Shown here: piece by piece, positions 17,779 to 28,101 of the stretch
Position numbering within the stretch: position 1 is the stretch's first letter
Layout: each line of letters opens with the position of its first letter
Assembly (NCBI GenBank): GCA_951813615.1
Contig: OX638377.1
Span: forward strand, 124,001-188,000
Source: an uncultured Latescibacterota bacterium
GTDB taxonomy: Bacteria > Latescibacterota > UBA2968 > UBA8231
DNA: 64,000 bases
Reading direction: 5' to 3'
The notes under the pieces: model-generated
What the model saw: only the letters and a program-made list of their open reading frames with translations
Database searches by the model: none
Told to the model about the DNA's origin: nothing
Position numbers and translations under genes: made by a program

Positions 17779-19098
17779 ATGGAGGCAGTGGCGGTGCGGC
17801 CCGAAGTTGCGGGGACGCTGGCGGCAGTGGACCCGGAAGTCGAGACCATCATTCGCGCTGAAAATAGGCGTCAGCACAACAAAATTCGCCTGATCCCATC
17901 TGAAAATTATGCCAGTCAAGCCGTACTCGAAGCGAGCGGTTCAATCCTGACGAATAAGTATTCCGAAGGATATGCAGGCGCACGCTACTACGAGGGCCAG
18001 CGAGAAATCGACAAGATTGAGCGGCTGTGCGTCGAGCGCGCCAAGGAGGTTTTTGGGGCCGAGCACGTCAATGTGCAGCCCTATTCGGGCTCGCCGGCCA
18101 ATCAGGCCGTGTACGTCGGCCTGTGCGCGCCGGGCGATACGGTCATGGGCTTGGCGTTGGCGCACGGAGGCCATCTGACGCACGGGGACCGAGTTAGTAT
18201 CTCGGGAATGCACTACAAGTCCGTGCAATACGGGGTGTGCCGAGACTCGGGCGAAATCGACTTCGATCAGGTCGAAGCACTGGCCAAAGAGCACCGGCCC
18301 AAGCTGCTCTTCTGCGGGGGCACGGCCTATCCGCGCATAGTCGATTTTGCGCGCTTTGCCGAGATCGGGCATTCGGTGGGGGCCATCGTGATCGCCGACA
18401 TCGCGCATATTGCCGGGTTGGTGGCCGCTGGGATGCATCCCAGTCCCGTGCCACACGTGGACGTGGTAACTACGACTACTCACAAGTCGCTGCGGGGGCC
18501 GCGCGGCGGAATGATCTTATGCCGGGCGCAGTACGCCGACGCCATCGATAAGGCGGTGTTCCCAGGGTTACAGGGCGGGCCGCACAACAGCACCACGGCG
18601 GCGATTGCCGTGGCGCTCAAGGAGGCGACGAGCGAGGAGTTTAAGCTGTATGCCCAGCAAATCGTCGCCAACGCTCAGACCTTGGCCGCTGCGCTGTCGG
18701 TGCGTGGTTTTGCCCTCAGCTCGGGCGGCACCGACAACCATCTGATCCTCATGGACATGACCAATAAGGGCATCACTGGCTATGCGATGGCCAAGGCGCT
18801 GGACGCATCAGGTATCGTCTGCAATTTCAATCGCGTGCCCTTTGATCCGCGGCCGGCGCGCAAGCCCAGCGGCATCCGCATCGGCACGCCGGCGATTACT
18901 AGCCGGGGCTTTGGCGCGGAGGAGATGGAGCAGTTGGCCGAGTGGATGGATCGGGTGGCCCAAGTCCGGGCCAATAAAGCGCTGGAACTAGACGACCGGA
19001 AAGCGGAGTACGCCGAGATCACGACTGAAGTGCGGGCACTCTGCGCTCGTTTTCCAGCACCCGGCTTACTCTACGATGGCGGGGGAAAGCCGCTTTAG
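17779..19098 (+). CDS. glyA: serine hydroxymethyltransferase
   Basis: The ATG at 17779 follows a GGGGAGGA site and gives a 439-residue protein. It has the SHMT landmarks: HNKIRLIPSENYAS with the SENY motif, NVQPYSGSPANQAVY, and the PLP-lysine motif TTTTHKSLRGPRGG. It interconverts serine and glycine and charges tetrahydrofolate with a one-carbon unit in the cytoplasm. The next gene, another PLP enzyme, begins 7 bp after its stop, so the two are probably co-transcribed up to the hairpin terminator at 20335-20374. Confidence 0.95.
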   Translation: MEAVAVRPEVAGTLAAVDPEVETIIRAENRRQHNKIRLIPSENYASQAVLEASGSILTNKYSEGYAGARYYEGQREIDKIERLCVERAKEVFGAEHVNVQPYSGSPANQAVYVGLCAPGDTVMGLALAHGGHLTHGDRVSISGMHYKSVQYGVCRDSGEIDFDQVEALAKEHRPKLLFCGGTAYPRIVDFARFAEIGHSVGAIVIADIAHIAGLVAAGMHPSPVPHVDVVTTTTHKSLRGPRGGMILCRAQYADAIDKAVFPGLQGGPHNSTTAAIAVALKEATSEEFKLYAQQIVANAQTLAAALSVRGFALSSGGTDNHLILMDMTNKGITGYAMAKALDASGIVCNFNRVPFDPRPARKPSGIRIGTPAITSRGFGAEEMEQLAEWMDRVAQVRANKALELDDRKAEYAEITTEVRALCARFPAPGLLYDGGGKPL

Positions 19099-19105
19099 GT
19101 TTCTA

Positions 19106-20305
19106 ATGGATATCTATCAGGAACTAGGCGTCGAGCCGATCATCAACGCTGTAGGACCGGCGACGCGATTGAGCGGGTCAATCATGCACCCGGAGGTAGC
19201 CGAGGCCATGCGGCAAGCTTCGGAGCGCTGCGTGGATATAGCGCAGATGCAGGCACGGGCTGGAGAGATTATCGCCGAGATTACTGGCGCGGAGGCCGGG
19301 TACGTGACGAGTGGAGCGGCGGCGGGCTTGTTGCTGGGGACGGCCGCTTGTGTGACCGGATTGGATCCGGGGAAGATGAACCGCTTGCCGGATACGTCCG
19401 GGATGAAAAACGAAGTGATCATGGCGCGTAGCCATCGGAACTTCTACGACCACGCGGTGCGCTCGGTGGGGATCGAGTTGGTGGAGGTGGGAATCGCCGA
19501 CCGCTTTTCCGGGGCGGGAATACGCGATGCAGAAGGGTGGGAGATCGAGGCGGCGATCAGCGAGCGGACGGCGGCGATAGTGTATGTGGCGTACGCGCAC
19601 ACGCAGCCATCGCTGGAAGAGGTGGTGGCTGCGGCGCGCAAGGGCGGCGTACCGGTGATCGTGGATGCGGCGGGGCAGTTGCCGCCAGCGAGCAACTTAC
19701 AGCGCTTCATGGCCGCCGGAGCCGATTTGGTCGCCTTTAGTGGCGGCAAGGCCATTGGCGGGCCACAGGCTTCGGGGATTTTGTGCGGGCGGCGGGATTT
19801 GATCGCCGCCGCGGCGCTGCAACACCAGGATCTCGACGTCATGCCCGAGCTATGGGAACCGCCCGCGAGTTTGATCGACAAGTCGCAGCTACCCGGTGCC
19901 CCGCAGCACGGCATTGGGCGGCCCTGCAAGGTCGGCAAGGAAGAGATCGCGGGATTGGTGAAGGCGCTGCGCCTTTTTGTGGCTGAGGATCCAGCGGTGC
20001 GGCGGCAGCGCTGGTCTGCGCTGATGGAGGAACTGGTCGCCGCGTGTGGAACGCTGAGAAACGCCGAGATCGCGGTGGTAGCCGACCGCAAGCGCGTCGA
20101 GATTCCGACGGCACGGCTGGTGCTCGACGAGGAAGCCGCGGGCACGACGGCGCTGGAATTGGTCAAGGCGCTACAGGAAGGTCGGCCGCCAATCGCCGCT
20201 AACCCAACATATGTGCACGAGGGGGCGGTGATTTTTGGGCCGATGTGTCTCAAGGAAGGCGAGCCGGAGCAGATTGGCCGACGGCTGAGGGAGTTACTCG
20301 GCTGA
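19106..20305 (+). CDS. SelA-like/DgaE-type PLP-dependent enzyme
   Basis: The preferred ATG at 19106 opens MDIYQELGVEPIINAVGPAT, the typical start of the selenocysteine-synthase-like PLP family; an ATG at 19076 overlapping glyA is possible. The 399-residue protein contains EITGAEAGYVTSGAAAGLLL, HRNFYDHAVR and the PLP-lysine site VAFSGGKAIGGPQASGILCG. Members of this subgroup act on amino acids, amino sugars or sugar-acid ammonia compounds (for example glucosaminate-6-phosphate ammonia-lyase) and are much shorter than true SelA. No selB or tRNA-Sec is seen here, so a selenocysteine role is unlikely. Being coupled with glyA suggests a hydroxy-amino-acid substrate, but this is inference. Confidence 0.82.
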   Translation: MDIYQELGVEPIINAVGPATRLSGSIMHPEVAEAMRQASERCVDIAQMQARAGEIIAEITGAEAGYVTSGAAAGLLLGTAACVTGLDPGKMNRLPDTSGMKNEVIMARSHRNFYDHAVRSVGIELVEVGIADRFSGAGIRDAEGWEIEAAISERTAAIVYVAYAHTQPSLEEVVAAARKGGVPVIVDAAGQLPPASNLQRFMAAGADLVAFSGGKAIGGPQASGILCGRRDLIAAAALQHQDLDVMPELWEPPASLIDKSQLPGAPQHGIGRPCKVGKEEIAGLVKALRLFVAEDPAVRRQRWSALMEELVAACGTLRNAEIAVVADRKRVEIPTARLVLDEEAAGTTALELVKALQEGRPPIAANPTYVHEGAVIFGPMCLKEGEPEQIGRRLRELLG

Positions 20306-20334
20306 AGCAGTGCTCTGAGCGCGAGCTAAAAGGC

Positions 20335-20374
20335 AATAAGCCCCGCCGAGAGCACTTGCTCGGCGGGGCTTATT
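20335..20374. terminator. bidirectional hairpin terminator after the glyA operon
   Basis: AATAAGCCCCGCCGAG and its exact reverse complement flank an 8-base loop, giving a 16-bp GC-rich stem with A/T-rich outer ends on both strands. It lies 29 bp past the SelA-like gene and could also stop transcripts arriving from the convergent propeller gene. Confidence 0.85.
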
Positions 20375-20503
20375 GGTAAAGAGGACGGACGCGGATTTTC
20401 TTCGGCTTAGCGTCAGGTCCGGGAATGAATCGGTCCGACGATGGACGCGAAATGTTGCGGGAGAGTCATCCGGCTGCCAGCCGACTACCCCATCCGTGCT
20501 GCC

Positions 20504-22369
20504 TTACTCACAGCTTCCGAGGAGTTCCATCACGTAAATGTTATAATCGCCATCACGATAAGACACAAAGGCGATTTGTGTTCCGTCGGGCGACCAAGCG
20601 GGATCTCCGTCGTATCCGTCGTAGTGGGTCAGTCGGTAATCGTTAGATCCATCGGCATCTATCACGTAAATATTAGGAATATGGATGTTGCCTGCACTCG
20701 CAGACCTATAGGCGATGTATTTTCCGTCGGGCGACCAAGTGGGATCGACTCCACCGTAAGTTAGCTGGCGCACGTTAGATCCATCGGCCTCCATCAGGTA
20801 AATGCTAGGCTCTGAGTAAGGCCCAGACACAAAAGCTATCTGTGTTCCGTCTGGAGACCAAGCGGGATCCCATGACTCCCATGACCAAACAGGATCCCAG
20901 TCGGATTTGTTGGTTAACCGGCGTAGGTATTCGTCTTCGCCGCCATCCGCATCCATCACGTAAATGTCCCAAGTGCCGCTGCGATCAGACACAAAAGCTA
21001 TCTGTGTTCCGTCTGGAGACCAAGCGGGATCCCAGTCGGATTCACTGTTGTTGGTCAATCGGCGCACCGCATCCGTCTCCGCCTCCCTATCCTGCACATA
21101 AATATCGCGATTGCCGTCGCTCTCAAAGTCGAAAGCGATATACCTTCTGTCGGGCGACCAAACGAGCACCCCGTGGTGTTCACTAGGGGAGATCTTGGCA
21201 AGATAGGGAAAGCTGAACCGCCGGTCATCTACTCCTAGAGAATAAATACCAGGATCGCCATCTTCGCCGAAAACCTCGAATTCGTCAAAACCAGAAGATT
21301 TGAAATAGATATACCCTCCGCTTGGCGACCAAACGGGATTTGCGTCGTATCCAACGCCAGCATCGTTGGTCAGGCGACGGATCGGCCCAGCCACCCAGTT
21401 CACTCTCGTTGCTGCTTGCCCGATCCCCGTCGGCAGGGACGCATCCAACGGATTAATGACATACGTCATAATCGCCAGTAAGTCGGCCAAATTGACCGTC
21501 CCATCGTCGGTGACGTCGCCCAAGCCGATATTGCCGTTGTTCGGAGCCGTAATAGACGGATCGAGGTTGAACACCACCACCAGTAGCGCGTCGGCCAAGT
21601 CAACCTGCCCGTCGTTGTTCACATCGCCCAAAATACCGCAGGCTAACGCCTTGCCCCTCGGCAGATTCTCCACTGATTCAACCACGAACTCTACCGGAGC
21701 CATCCCCGCCCGTACCTTGAAGACCGCATCCACGTAGGGCACCACGCCCGCGCCCGACACGACGATACCATAGGTCTGCTCCGCCGGTTCGGAGGTCGCA
21801 CCAACTGCCGATTCTAGTGCCTCGCCGACCGATACCGGAAGAACAGTCGCTGCCGTCCCGGCCTGCCCGTCAACGAGAACCATCCGCCGCGTCAACTCCA
21901 CCCCCGCGCCGCTCAGCCGGTAGATATACACGCCTGCCGCCACGGCCTGACCCGCCGCATCGGTCGCATCCCACACCACCGTGTGAACACCGGCCGGTCG
22001 CTCTTCGTTTACCAGTGTCTCTATCCGCTGCCCCAACACGTTAAACACGTCTAGCCGCACATGCGCTGCCGTGGGCAGCTGGTATGGAATGACGGTAGAA
22101 GGATTGAACGGATTGGGATAATTCTGCCCCAGCGCAAATCCCTGCGGCAGCGCATGACCGCCCAACGGCAGCGCGAAGTATCCCGCCGCATCGGTCGTCG
22201 TCTGTGCCACCGGGCCGCGCTGTAAATCCGTCAAATCGAAGACCATCACCTGCGCGGCGACCACCGCTTCACCCGAAGCAAGGCGCACCCGCCCCTCCAA
22301 TAGCGGCTCGGCGACCAGAGGGGATGCTAACATCAACCCAATTGAAACTGAGATTGCTTCTTTTATCAT
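20504..22369 (-). CDS. secreted protein: N-terminal PNPFNPST sorting-type domain, dockerin, TolB-like propeller
   Basis: The start at 22369 follows GGAGGTTTT and opens a signal peptide (MIKEAISVSIGLMLASPLVA). Domain order in the 621 residues: carboxypeptidase-regulatory-like beta domain (about 25-75), sorting-type FlgD-like domain with GQNYPNPFNPSTVIPYQLP and VFNVLGQRIETLVN (about 80-170), a linker, a dockerin pair (GDVNNDGQVDLADALLVVVF and GDVTDDGTVNLADLLAIMTY), then PD40/TolB propeller blades (WSPDGTQIAFVSDRSG type) to the end. A sorting domain of this kind usually sits at the extreme C-terminus. Two relatives are encoded at 47423-50722 and 50782-51789. The propeller may bind peptides or glycans, and the dockerin may dock to a cohesin; no cohesin is seen here. 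Confidence 0.85.
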   Translation of the reverse strand: MIKEAISVSIGLMLASPLVAEPLLEGRVRLASGEAVVAAQVMVFDLTDLQRGPVAQTTTDAAGYFALPLGGHALPQGFALGQNYPNPFNPSTVIPYQLPTAAHVRLDVFNVLGQRIETLVNEERPAGVHTVVWDATDAAGQAVAAGVYIYRLSGAGVELTRRMVLVDGQAGTAATVLPVSVGEALESAVGATSEPAEQTYGIVVSGAGVVPYVDAVFKVRAGMAPVEFVVESVENLPRGKALACGILGDVNNDGQVDLADALLVVVFNLDPSITAPNNGNIGLGDVTDDGTVNLADLLAIMTYVINPLDASLPTGIGQAATRVNWVAGPIRRLTNDAGVGYDANPVWSPSGGYIYFKSSGFDEFEVFGEDGDPGIYSLGVDDRRFSFPYLAKISPSEHHGVLVWSPDRRYIAFDFESDGNRDIYVQDREAETDAVRRLTNNSESDWDPAWSPDGTQIAFVSDRSGTWDIYVMDADGGEDEYLRRLTNKSDWDPVWSWESWDPAWSPDGTQIAFVSGPYSEPSIYLMEADGSNVRQLTYGGVDPTWSPDGKYIAYRSASAGNIHIPNIYVIDADGSNDYRLTHYDGYDGDPAWSPDGTQIAFVSYRDGDYNIYVMELLGSCE

Positions 22370-22633
22370 AAAACCTCCTGAGATCGGATTGAAAAGTTGT
22401 TGAATTACTCGTAGCTGCTGTTACGCAGCGTTGAGGCGTTAGGGCTTTTTTTATACGCGCCACCAGTTCATCGTAGGGACATCCTTTATTGGGTGCTCAC
22501 CCTCTCTCATCAGGGGCACACAAGAGCCACCTTATGATAAAAACTATTGGCGTGTCTGCCTACTTCACCTCGACTTCAGGCGAGACAGCATCCCAAAGAG
22601 TCGGTGCGTAGCGTAACATCAGTTCGTAATACG

Positions 22634-23607
22634 CTACGGAAACTGCGCCCCCCAATAGGCGGCACCTAGCAGGGCGGTCTTGTCGTTGAGCACGATGTGG
22701 ACGGGAATAGCTGCGAGCGGCTCGTCCATGCGGCCTTTGTCCATAAAGCCCTCCATAAAGCGGCCGTCGCGCAGCTTGGCGAGGATCTTGGGCGCAATGC
22801 CGCCGCCGACGAAAACTCCTCCCGAAGACATTAACTTCAGCGCCAAATTCCCCGCTTCGCGGCCGTAGAGGAGTACGAAGAGGTCGAGGGCCGTTACGGC
22901 CAGCGCGGAGTGTCCTTCGAGGCCGGCGCGAGCAATGGCGTCGGCGCGGTCGGGCTGTTCTGCCTCGGGGGCCAGAGAAGCGTCGGCGCGGTCGGGATGC
23001 CGTTCGCACAGAAAGTCGTAGATAGCGGCCAAGCCCTGGCCCGATATCACCCGTTCCCAGCTAACGTGGCCGTAGTGCTCGTTGAGGAAATGCCAGAGCT
23101 CGACTTCGAGCGCGGAACTTGGCCCAAAGGTTGCGTGTCCTCCTTCAGAGGCGATTGCTGCGTAGCGGCCCTCGGCCCAGCACAAGCCTCCCTCACCCAG
23201 TCCGGTGCCGGCGGCGATGACGGCGATGTTGCCCTTTGGGTCACGTTGCCCTTCGTTGAGCGGACACAGGTAGTCTGGCTCCAACACCAAGGTGCCGTAG
23301 GAAGTCGCTTGCAGGTCGTTGAGCAGGTGAACGTCGGTTCCGTTGAGCACCTCCGAAATTTCGCGGGGGTCGATGAGCCAGGGCAGATTGACGGCGCGGA
23401 CGGGAAGCTGATGGACGGGGCCGGGGACGCCTAAGACCGTGCGGCTGGGATCGATCTGCGTCTCGTCGGCGAATGCTTTGAGCAGCGCACCGGCGCTGGG
23501 GTAGGACGCAGTTTGATAGCGCTGCTCGACGAGCGGGTCAAAGCCTTGGGCGGTTGGGTCGAAAGCGGCGAGGTACGTCTTGGTGCCGCCGACATCTCCG
23601 GCGATAA

Positions 23608-23611
<4 letters not shown>
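22634..23611 (-). CDS. glk: glucokinase (ROK/Glk fold)
   Basis: The GTG at 23611 overlaps the zwf stop in a GTGA and begins VIIAGDVGGTKTYLAAFD, the ATP-binding DxGGTK motif. An upstream GTG at 23623 is an alternative. The 325-residue protein has E. coli-type Glk length and motifs: GVPGPV, ATSYGTLVLEPD, AAGTGLGEGGLCW, ASEGGHATFGP and VFVGGGIAPKIL. It phosphorylates glucose to glucose-6-phosphate, which the coupled zwf product then oxidises. The 5' overlap with zwf shows the two are translated from one message. A further short open stretch after its stop (22560-22633) is too short to call. Confidence 0.93.
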
Positions 23612-25092
<1,481 letters not shown>

Positions 25093-25280
25093 AGTTGTAA
25101 TAGAGCTAATAAATAAAAAAGGCCACAGCGCACGCCATGGCCTCCCACACCGCCTCGTGTGAGTTTTGCAAATATACAAGCACGGGCGAAAATCAACAAG
25201 TCGATTGTGTCGCTCAAGGCGTTGTGCATGGCCGCCTTGGTGTTGCTATATTAGCGCGACCAACTTTGATACGAGGAAAT

Positions 25281-26225
25281 ATGAGCCGGTATTTAGTCAC
25301 GGGTGGGGCGGGGTTTATTGGCTCTCACCTTTGTCAGCGCTTGTGTGCAGAGGGGCACGCAGTGCGGGTGCTAGACGATTTGAGCACGGGGCAGCGCGAA
25401 AACTTGGCCGATATCGTGGGCGAGATAGAGTTCGTCGAGGGCGATATTCGCAACGCGGCCTTGCTCGCCGAGGTGGTGCAGCAGGTCAATTGCGTCCTGC
25501 ACCACGCAGCCATCAGCTCGGTGCCAGCGTCGATCGAGCAGCCCCTCGTCGAGCAGGAAGTCAACGCCGTGGGAACGCTGCGGCTGTTGGAAGCGGCGCG
25601 GCAGGCCGGGGTCCGTCGAGTGGTTTTTGCCAGTTCAGCCTCGGTGTATGGCAACAACCCGCAAATGCCCAAGCGCGAGAACATGCCGCCCGAACCCGGG
25701 TCGCCCTACGCGGTTTCCAAGGCCGTGGGCGAGTACTATGCTCGAGTGTACAGCCAGATCTACGGCTTGGAGGTGGTTGGCTTGCGCTATTTTAATGTCT
25801 TTGGCCCTCGGCAGGTGCCGTCTTCCCCGTATTCGGGCGTCATCTCGATTTTTATCGCTCAGATGCGGGCCGGCGAGTCGCCAACCGTTTGCGGCGACGG
25901 TCACCAATCGCGCGATTTTGTCTATGTCGGCGATGTGGCAGAGGCTAATATGAGAGCCAGTACTACTCCGGGGATTGCCGGGCGGATATACAACATAGGC
26001 TGCGGTCGCAGCGCGTCGCTGCTGGAATTAATCGCCGCGCTCAACCAGATTTTGGGTACCGAGTTGGTGCCGACGTTCGCTCCGCCTCGGGCTGGCGACA
26101 TCCGCTTCTCTTCAGCCGATATATCGCGCGCCCGAGCCGAGTTGGGCTACGAGCCGAGGGTTGGTTTGGTTGAGGGGTTGGAGCAGACGATTGAGGCGTG
26201 GGAAGACACCAACGCCGCGAGCTAA
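25281..26225 (+). CDS. NAD-dependent sugar-nucleotide epimerase (UDP-glucose 4-epimerase type)
   Basis: The ATG at 25281 follows ACGAGGA and opens MSRYLVTGGAGFIGSHLC with the Rossmann TGGAGFIG motif. The 314-residue extended SDR contains the catalytic serine region VFASSASVYG and the YxxxK pair in SPYAVSKAVGEYYARV. Later motifs are LRYFNVFGPRQ and NIGCGRSASLLELI. Family members interconvert UDP-sugars for cell-surface polysaccharides, and this one may be galE or a related UDP-GlcA/GlcNAc epimerase. A TATATT box lies 28 bp upstream. The gene is followed 18 bp later by a kinase gene. Confidence 0.87.
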   Translation: MSRYLVTGGAGFIGSHLCQRLCAEGHAVRVLDDLSTGQRENLADIVGEIEFVEGDIRNAALLAEVVQQVNCVLHHAAISSVPASIEQPLVEQEVNAVGTLRLLEAARQAGVRRVVFASSASVYGNNPQMPKRENMPPEPGSPYAVSKAVGEYYARVYSQIYGLEVVGLRYFNVFGPRQVPSSPYSGVISIFIAQMRAGESPTVCGDGHQSRDFVYVGDVAEANMRASTTPGIAGRIYNIGCGRSASLLELIAALNQILGTELVPTFAPPRAGDIRFSSADISRARAELGYEPRVGLVEGLEQTIEAWEDTNAAS

Positions 26226-26243
26226 TAAAAAGGACCACGTATC

Positions 26244-27419
26244 GTGGCAACCATAGTCGATGGCAAAAAGCGCATCCCCTTTATGCGCGGGATGCTGGTG
26301 CACTACCTAATCGAGCGTGGTTTCAACTACGAAGACGCCCGCGCGGTGGCCAATGCGGTGCGCGCGTCTTTGGGCAAAGCAGACCTGGTGCGTAAAAAGG
26401 AGATGGTGCAACTCGTAAACAGGGCCATTCGCAAGGAGTTCGGCCGCTACGAAGCCGGCGACCTAATCTTCTGGGAGCGCCAACCCACCACCATCATCGT
26501 CGAGCGCAAGAGCGGGTCGCGGCCTTTTTCCAAGGAACTGCTGTCGGATTCCATTCAGGCGTCTGGACTGCCTCCGGACCAGAGCTACGAGATTGCGCAG
26601 ACAATTGAAGCGCGCTTGATCGATCAGCGCCGCCAGCGCATCACGCACTGGGAGCTAGAGGAGTTGGCTGCCGAGCTGATCGAAAAGTCCTTTGACAAGT
26701 CCTTTGCCGAGCGCTACTGCCTGTGGCGAGCTTGGGGCGATGTAGATAAACCCCTGATCATCCTCATCGGCGGTGCCAGCGGGGTCGGCAAGACCACGTT
26801 GGCGATTTCGCTGGCCAATTTGCTCAATATTCCTCGGGTGGTAGCTACCGACGATTTGCGCCAAGTCATGCGCCTGACGCTCTCACGGGAGTTAGTGCCG
26901 GCCCTGCACGTCTCCTCGTACACCGCTTGGAAGGTCGTTCCTGCGACTGGTCATCAAGACGCGGTAGTCGCCGGGTTTCGCGAGCAGGCGCACAGCGTCT
27001 GCGTTGGGGTTAGGGCCATCATTAGCCGCTGCATTGAGGAAAACACCAGTGTCATCATCGACGGCGTACACCTAATCAGCGACATGCTGGATTTAGAGCG
27101 GTACGCCGCCAGCGCCTTTATCACGCCGATTTGTTTGGGGCTTTCTGGCCGCGACGCCTTTGAGGAGCGCTTTGCCCAGCGCGCTAGCGAGGCCCCGTCG
27201 CGCTCGGCCCACCGCTATATGGAGCACCTAGGGGACATTCTCAAAATTCAAGACTATCTCATCGAAACGAGCGCCGCCCACAGCATTCCGGTGATTGCCA
27301 CGACCTCGGTCGAGAGTCTGACGAGCGAGGTCGCCATGGTGATCAGCGAGCAGCTCCAAGAGCAAGAGGAAATCCGCAAGGCCCTGAGTACCTCCCGCAA
27401 GAAGCGCACAGCCAATTGA
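26244..27419 (+). CDS. 2-phosphoglycerate kinase-like protein (ATP-cone plus P-loop kinase)
   Basis: The GTG-initiated 391-residue protein has an N-terminal ATP-cone-type domain (about 10-95: FMRGMLVHYLIERGFNYED, VNRAIRKEFG) and a P-loop kinase domain with LIGGASGVGKTTLAISLANL at about 175, then VVATDDLRQVMR and IIDGVHLISDML. This order matches the archaeal 2-phosphoglycerate kinase family, which makes 2,3-bisphosphoglycerate for the thermoprotectant cyclic 2,3-diphosphoglycerate. Related bacterial proteins are of unproven function. No cyclic 2,3-DPG synthetase gene is visible. It follows the sugar epimerase gene by 18 bp, likely in one operon. Confidence 0.82.
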   Translation: MATIVDGKKRIPFMRGMLVHYLIERGFNYEDARAVANAVRASLGKADLVRKKEMVQLVNRAIRKEFGRYEAGDLIFWERQPTTIIVERKSGSRPFSKELLSDSIQASGLPPDQSYEIAQTIEARLIDQRRQRITHWELEELAAELIEKSFDKSFAERYCLWRAWGDVDKPLIILIGGASGVGKTTLAISLANLLNIPRVVATDDLRQVMRLTLSRELVPALHVSSYTAWKVVPATGHQDAVVAGFREQAHSVCVGVRAIISRCIEENTSVIIDGVHLISDMLDLERYAASAFITPICLGLSGRDAFEERFAQRASEAPSRSAHRYMEHLGDILKIQDYLIETSAAHSIPVIATTSVESLTSEVAMVISEQLQEQEEIRKALSTSRKKRTAN

Positions 27420-27520
27420 TGCGCTACGCCGCGCATTGATTCGCCCAATACGGGCTTGTATTGTATATTCCAAAAACCGGATTAAGGAGCCGTAAAAACG
27501 CTTAACAGTTAAGGATAGAA

Positions 27521-28027
27521 ATGCTGAGTAACAAAAAGAAAGGGGCTTCCTCTGCTAGCAACGGCCAAGCTCTCAATACGATTATCGGCCGTGGCAGTTG
27601 TTTTGAGGGCAAGCTGACGGTGGATAACAGCGTCAGAATAGACGGCGTATTCAAGGGTGAGTTGGCCTGCACAGGGGAGTTGACGATCAGCCAGTCAGGC
27701 GAAGCTGATGCTACGTTGGAGTGTAAAGACGCGTACATCGACGGCGTTGTGAGCGGTACCGTGCGCGCTGATAAAGTGCGGTTGGACACGCAGTCGCGCT
27801 TTACCGGCGACGTGCACACCGACTCTTTCACGGTAGCCGAAGGCGCAATCTTCCACGGCTCTTGTTCGATGGAAAACCACAAGGAAAAAAGCGGGTCACC
27901 GGCAACGGGTGCCCTAAGCGGCGAAGCTGCAAAGCCAAGCCCCCAAGCCCAAAAGGGTGAGCCGCCAGCAACGGGTGCCCTAGGCGGCAAAACTGCGAAG
28001 CCAAGCCCCCAAGCTCAAAAGAAATAG
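27521..28027 (+). CDS. bactofilin (polymer-forming cytoskeletal protein)
   Basis: The 168-residue protein contains one bactofilin domain at about 18-115, with the recurrent hydrophobic-turn pattern of a right-handed beta-helix (TIIGRGSCFEGKLTVDNSVR, IDGVFKGEL, AYIDGVVSGTVRADKV). Bactofilins polymerise into filaments that organise cell shape or surface assemblies. The C-terminal tail is a Pro/Ala/Lys-rich two-copy tandem repeat (PATGAL..G..AKPSPQAQK), encoded by two similar 56-bp units at 27899-27954 and 27965-28020. A TATATT promoter-like box lies 51 bp upstream, and a hairpin terminator follows. Confidence 0.92.
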   Translation: MLSNKKKGASSASNGQALNTIIGRGSCFEGKLTVDNSVRIDGVFKGELACTGELTISQSGEADATLECKDAYIDGVVSGTVRADKVRLDTQSRFTGDVHTDSFTVAEGAIFHGSCSMENHKEKSGSPATGALSGEAAKPSPQAQKGEPPATGALGGKTAKPSPQAQKK

Positions 28028-28051
28028 CGCTTTCTCACCTCGTTTTTGCAT

Positions 28052-28091
28052 AAAAAATCCATCTGCACCGCGCGCTGCCGATGGATTTTTT
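28052..28091 (+). terminator. hairpin terminator after bactofilin
   Basis: AAAAAATCCATC and its exact reverse complement (28052-28063 and 28080-28091) form a 12-bp stem ending in a T-run. It ends 10 bases before the histidine-kinase start at 28102, so it could also control read-through into that gene. Confidence 0.7.
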
Positions 28092-28101
28092 CTTATTGTC
28101 G

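Noticed and set aside
19444..20253. Long open frame on the minus strand opposite the SelA-like gene
   Set aside because: Its translation is Ser/Ala/Pro-rich with no domain, and the plus-strand frame has a clear PLP-enzyme match; it is a codon-bias shadow.
19106..20305. Selenocysteine synthase (SelA) identity for the PLP enzyme
   Set aside because: The protein lacks the SelA N-terminal extension and no selB, selD or tRNA-Sec was seen; a SelA-like sugar/amino-acid enzyme fits better.
22560..22633. Short open stretch after glk (ending DAVSPEVEVK)
   Set aside because: Too short, with no start site or homology; it may be a decayed gene end, but the sequence does not show it.
25117..25145. AGGCCA...TGGCCT hairpin between zwf and the epimerase gene
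   Set aside because: Only a 6-bp stem, and both genes point away from it, so neither a terminator nor a clear operator.
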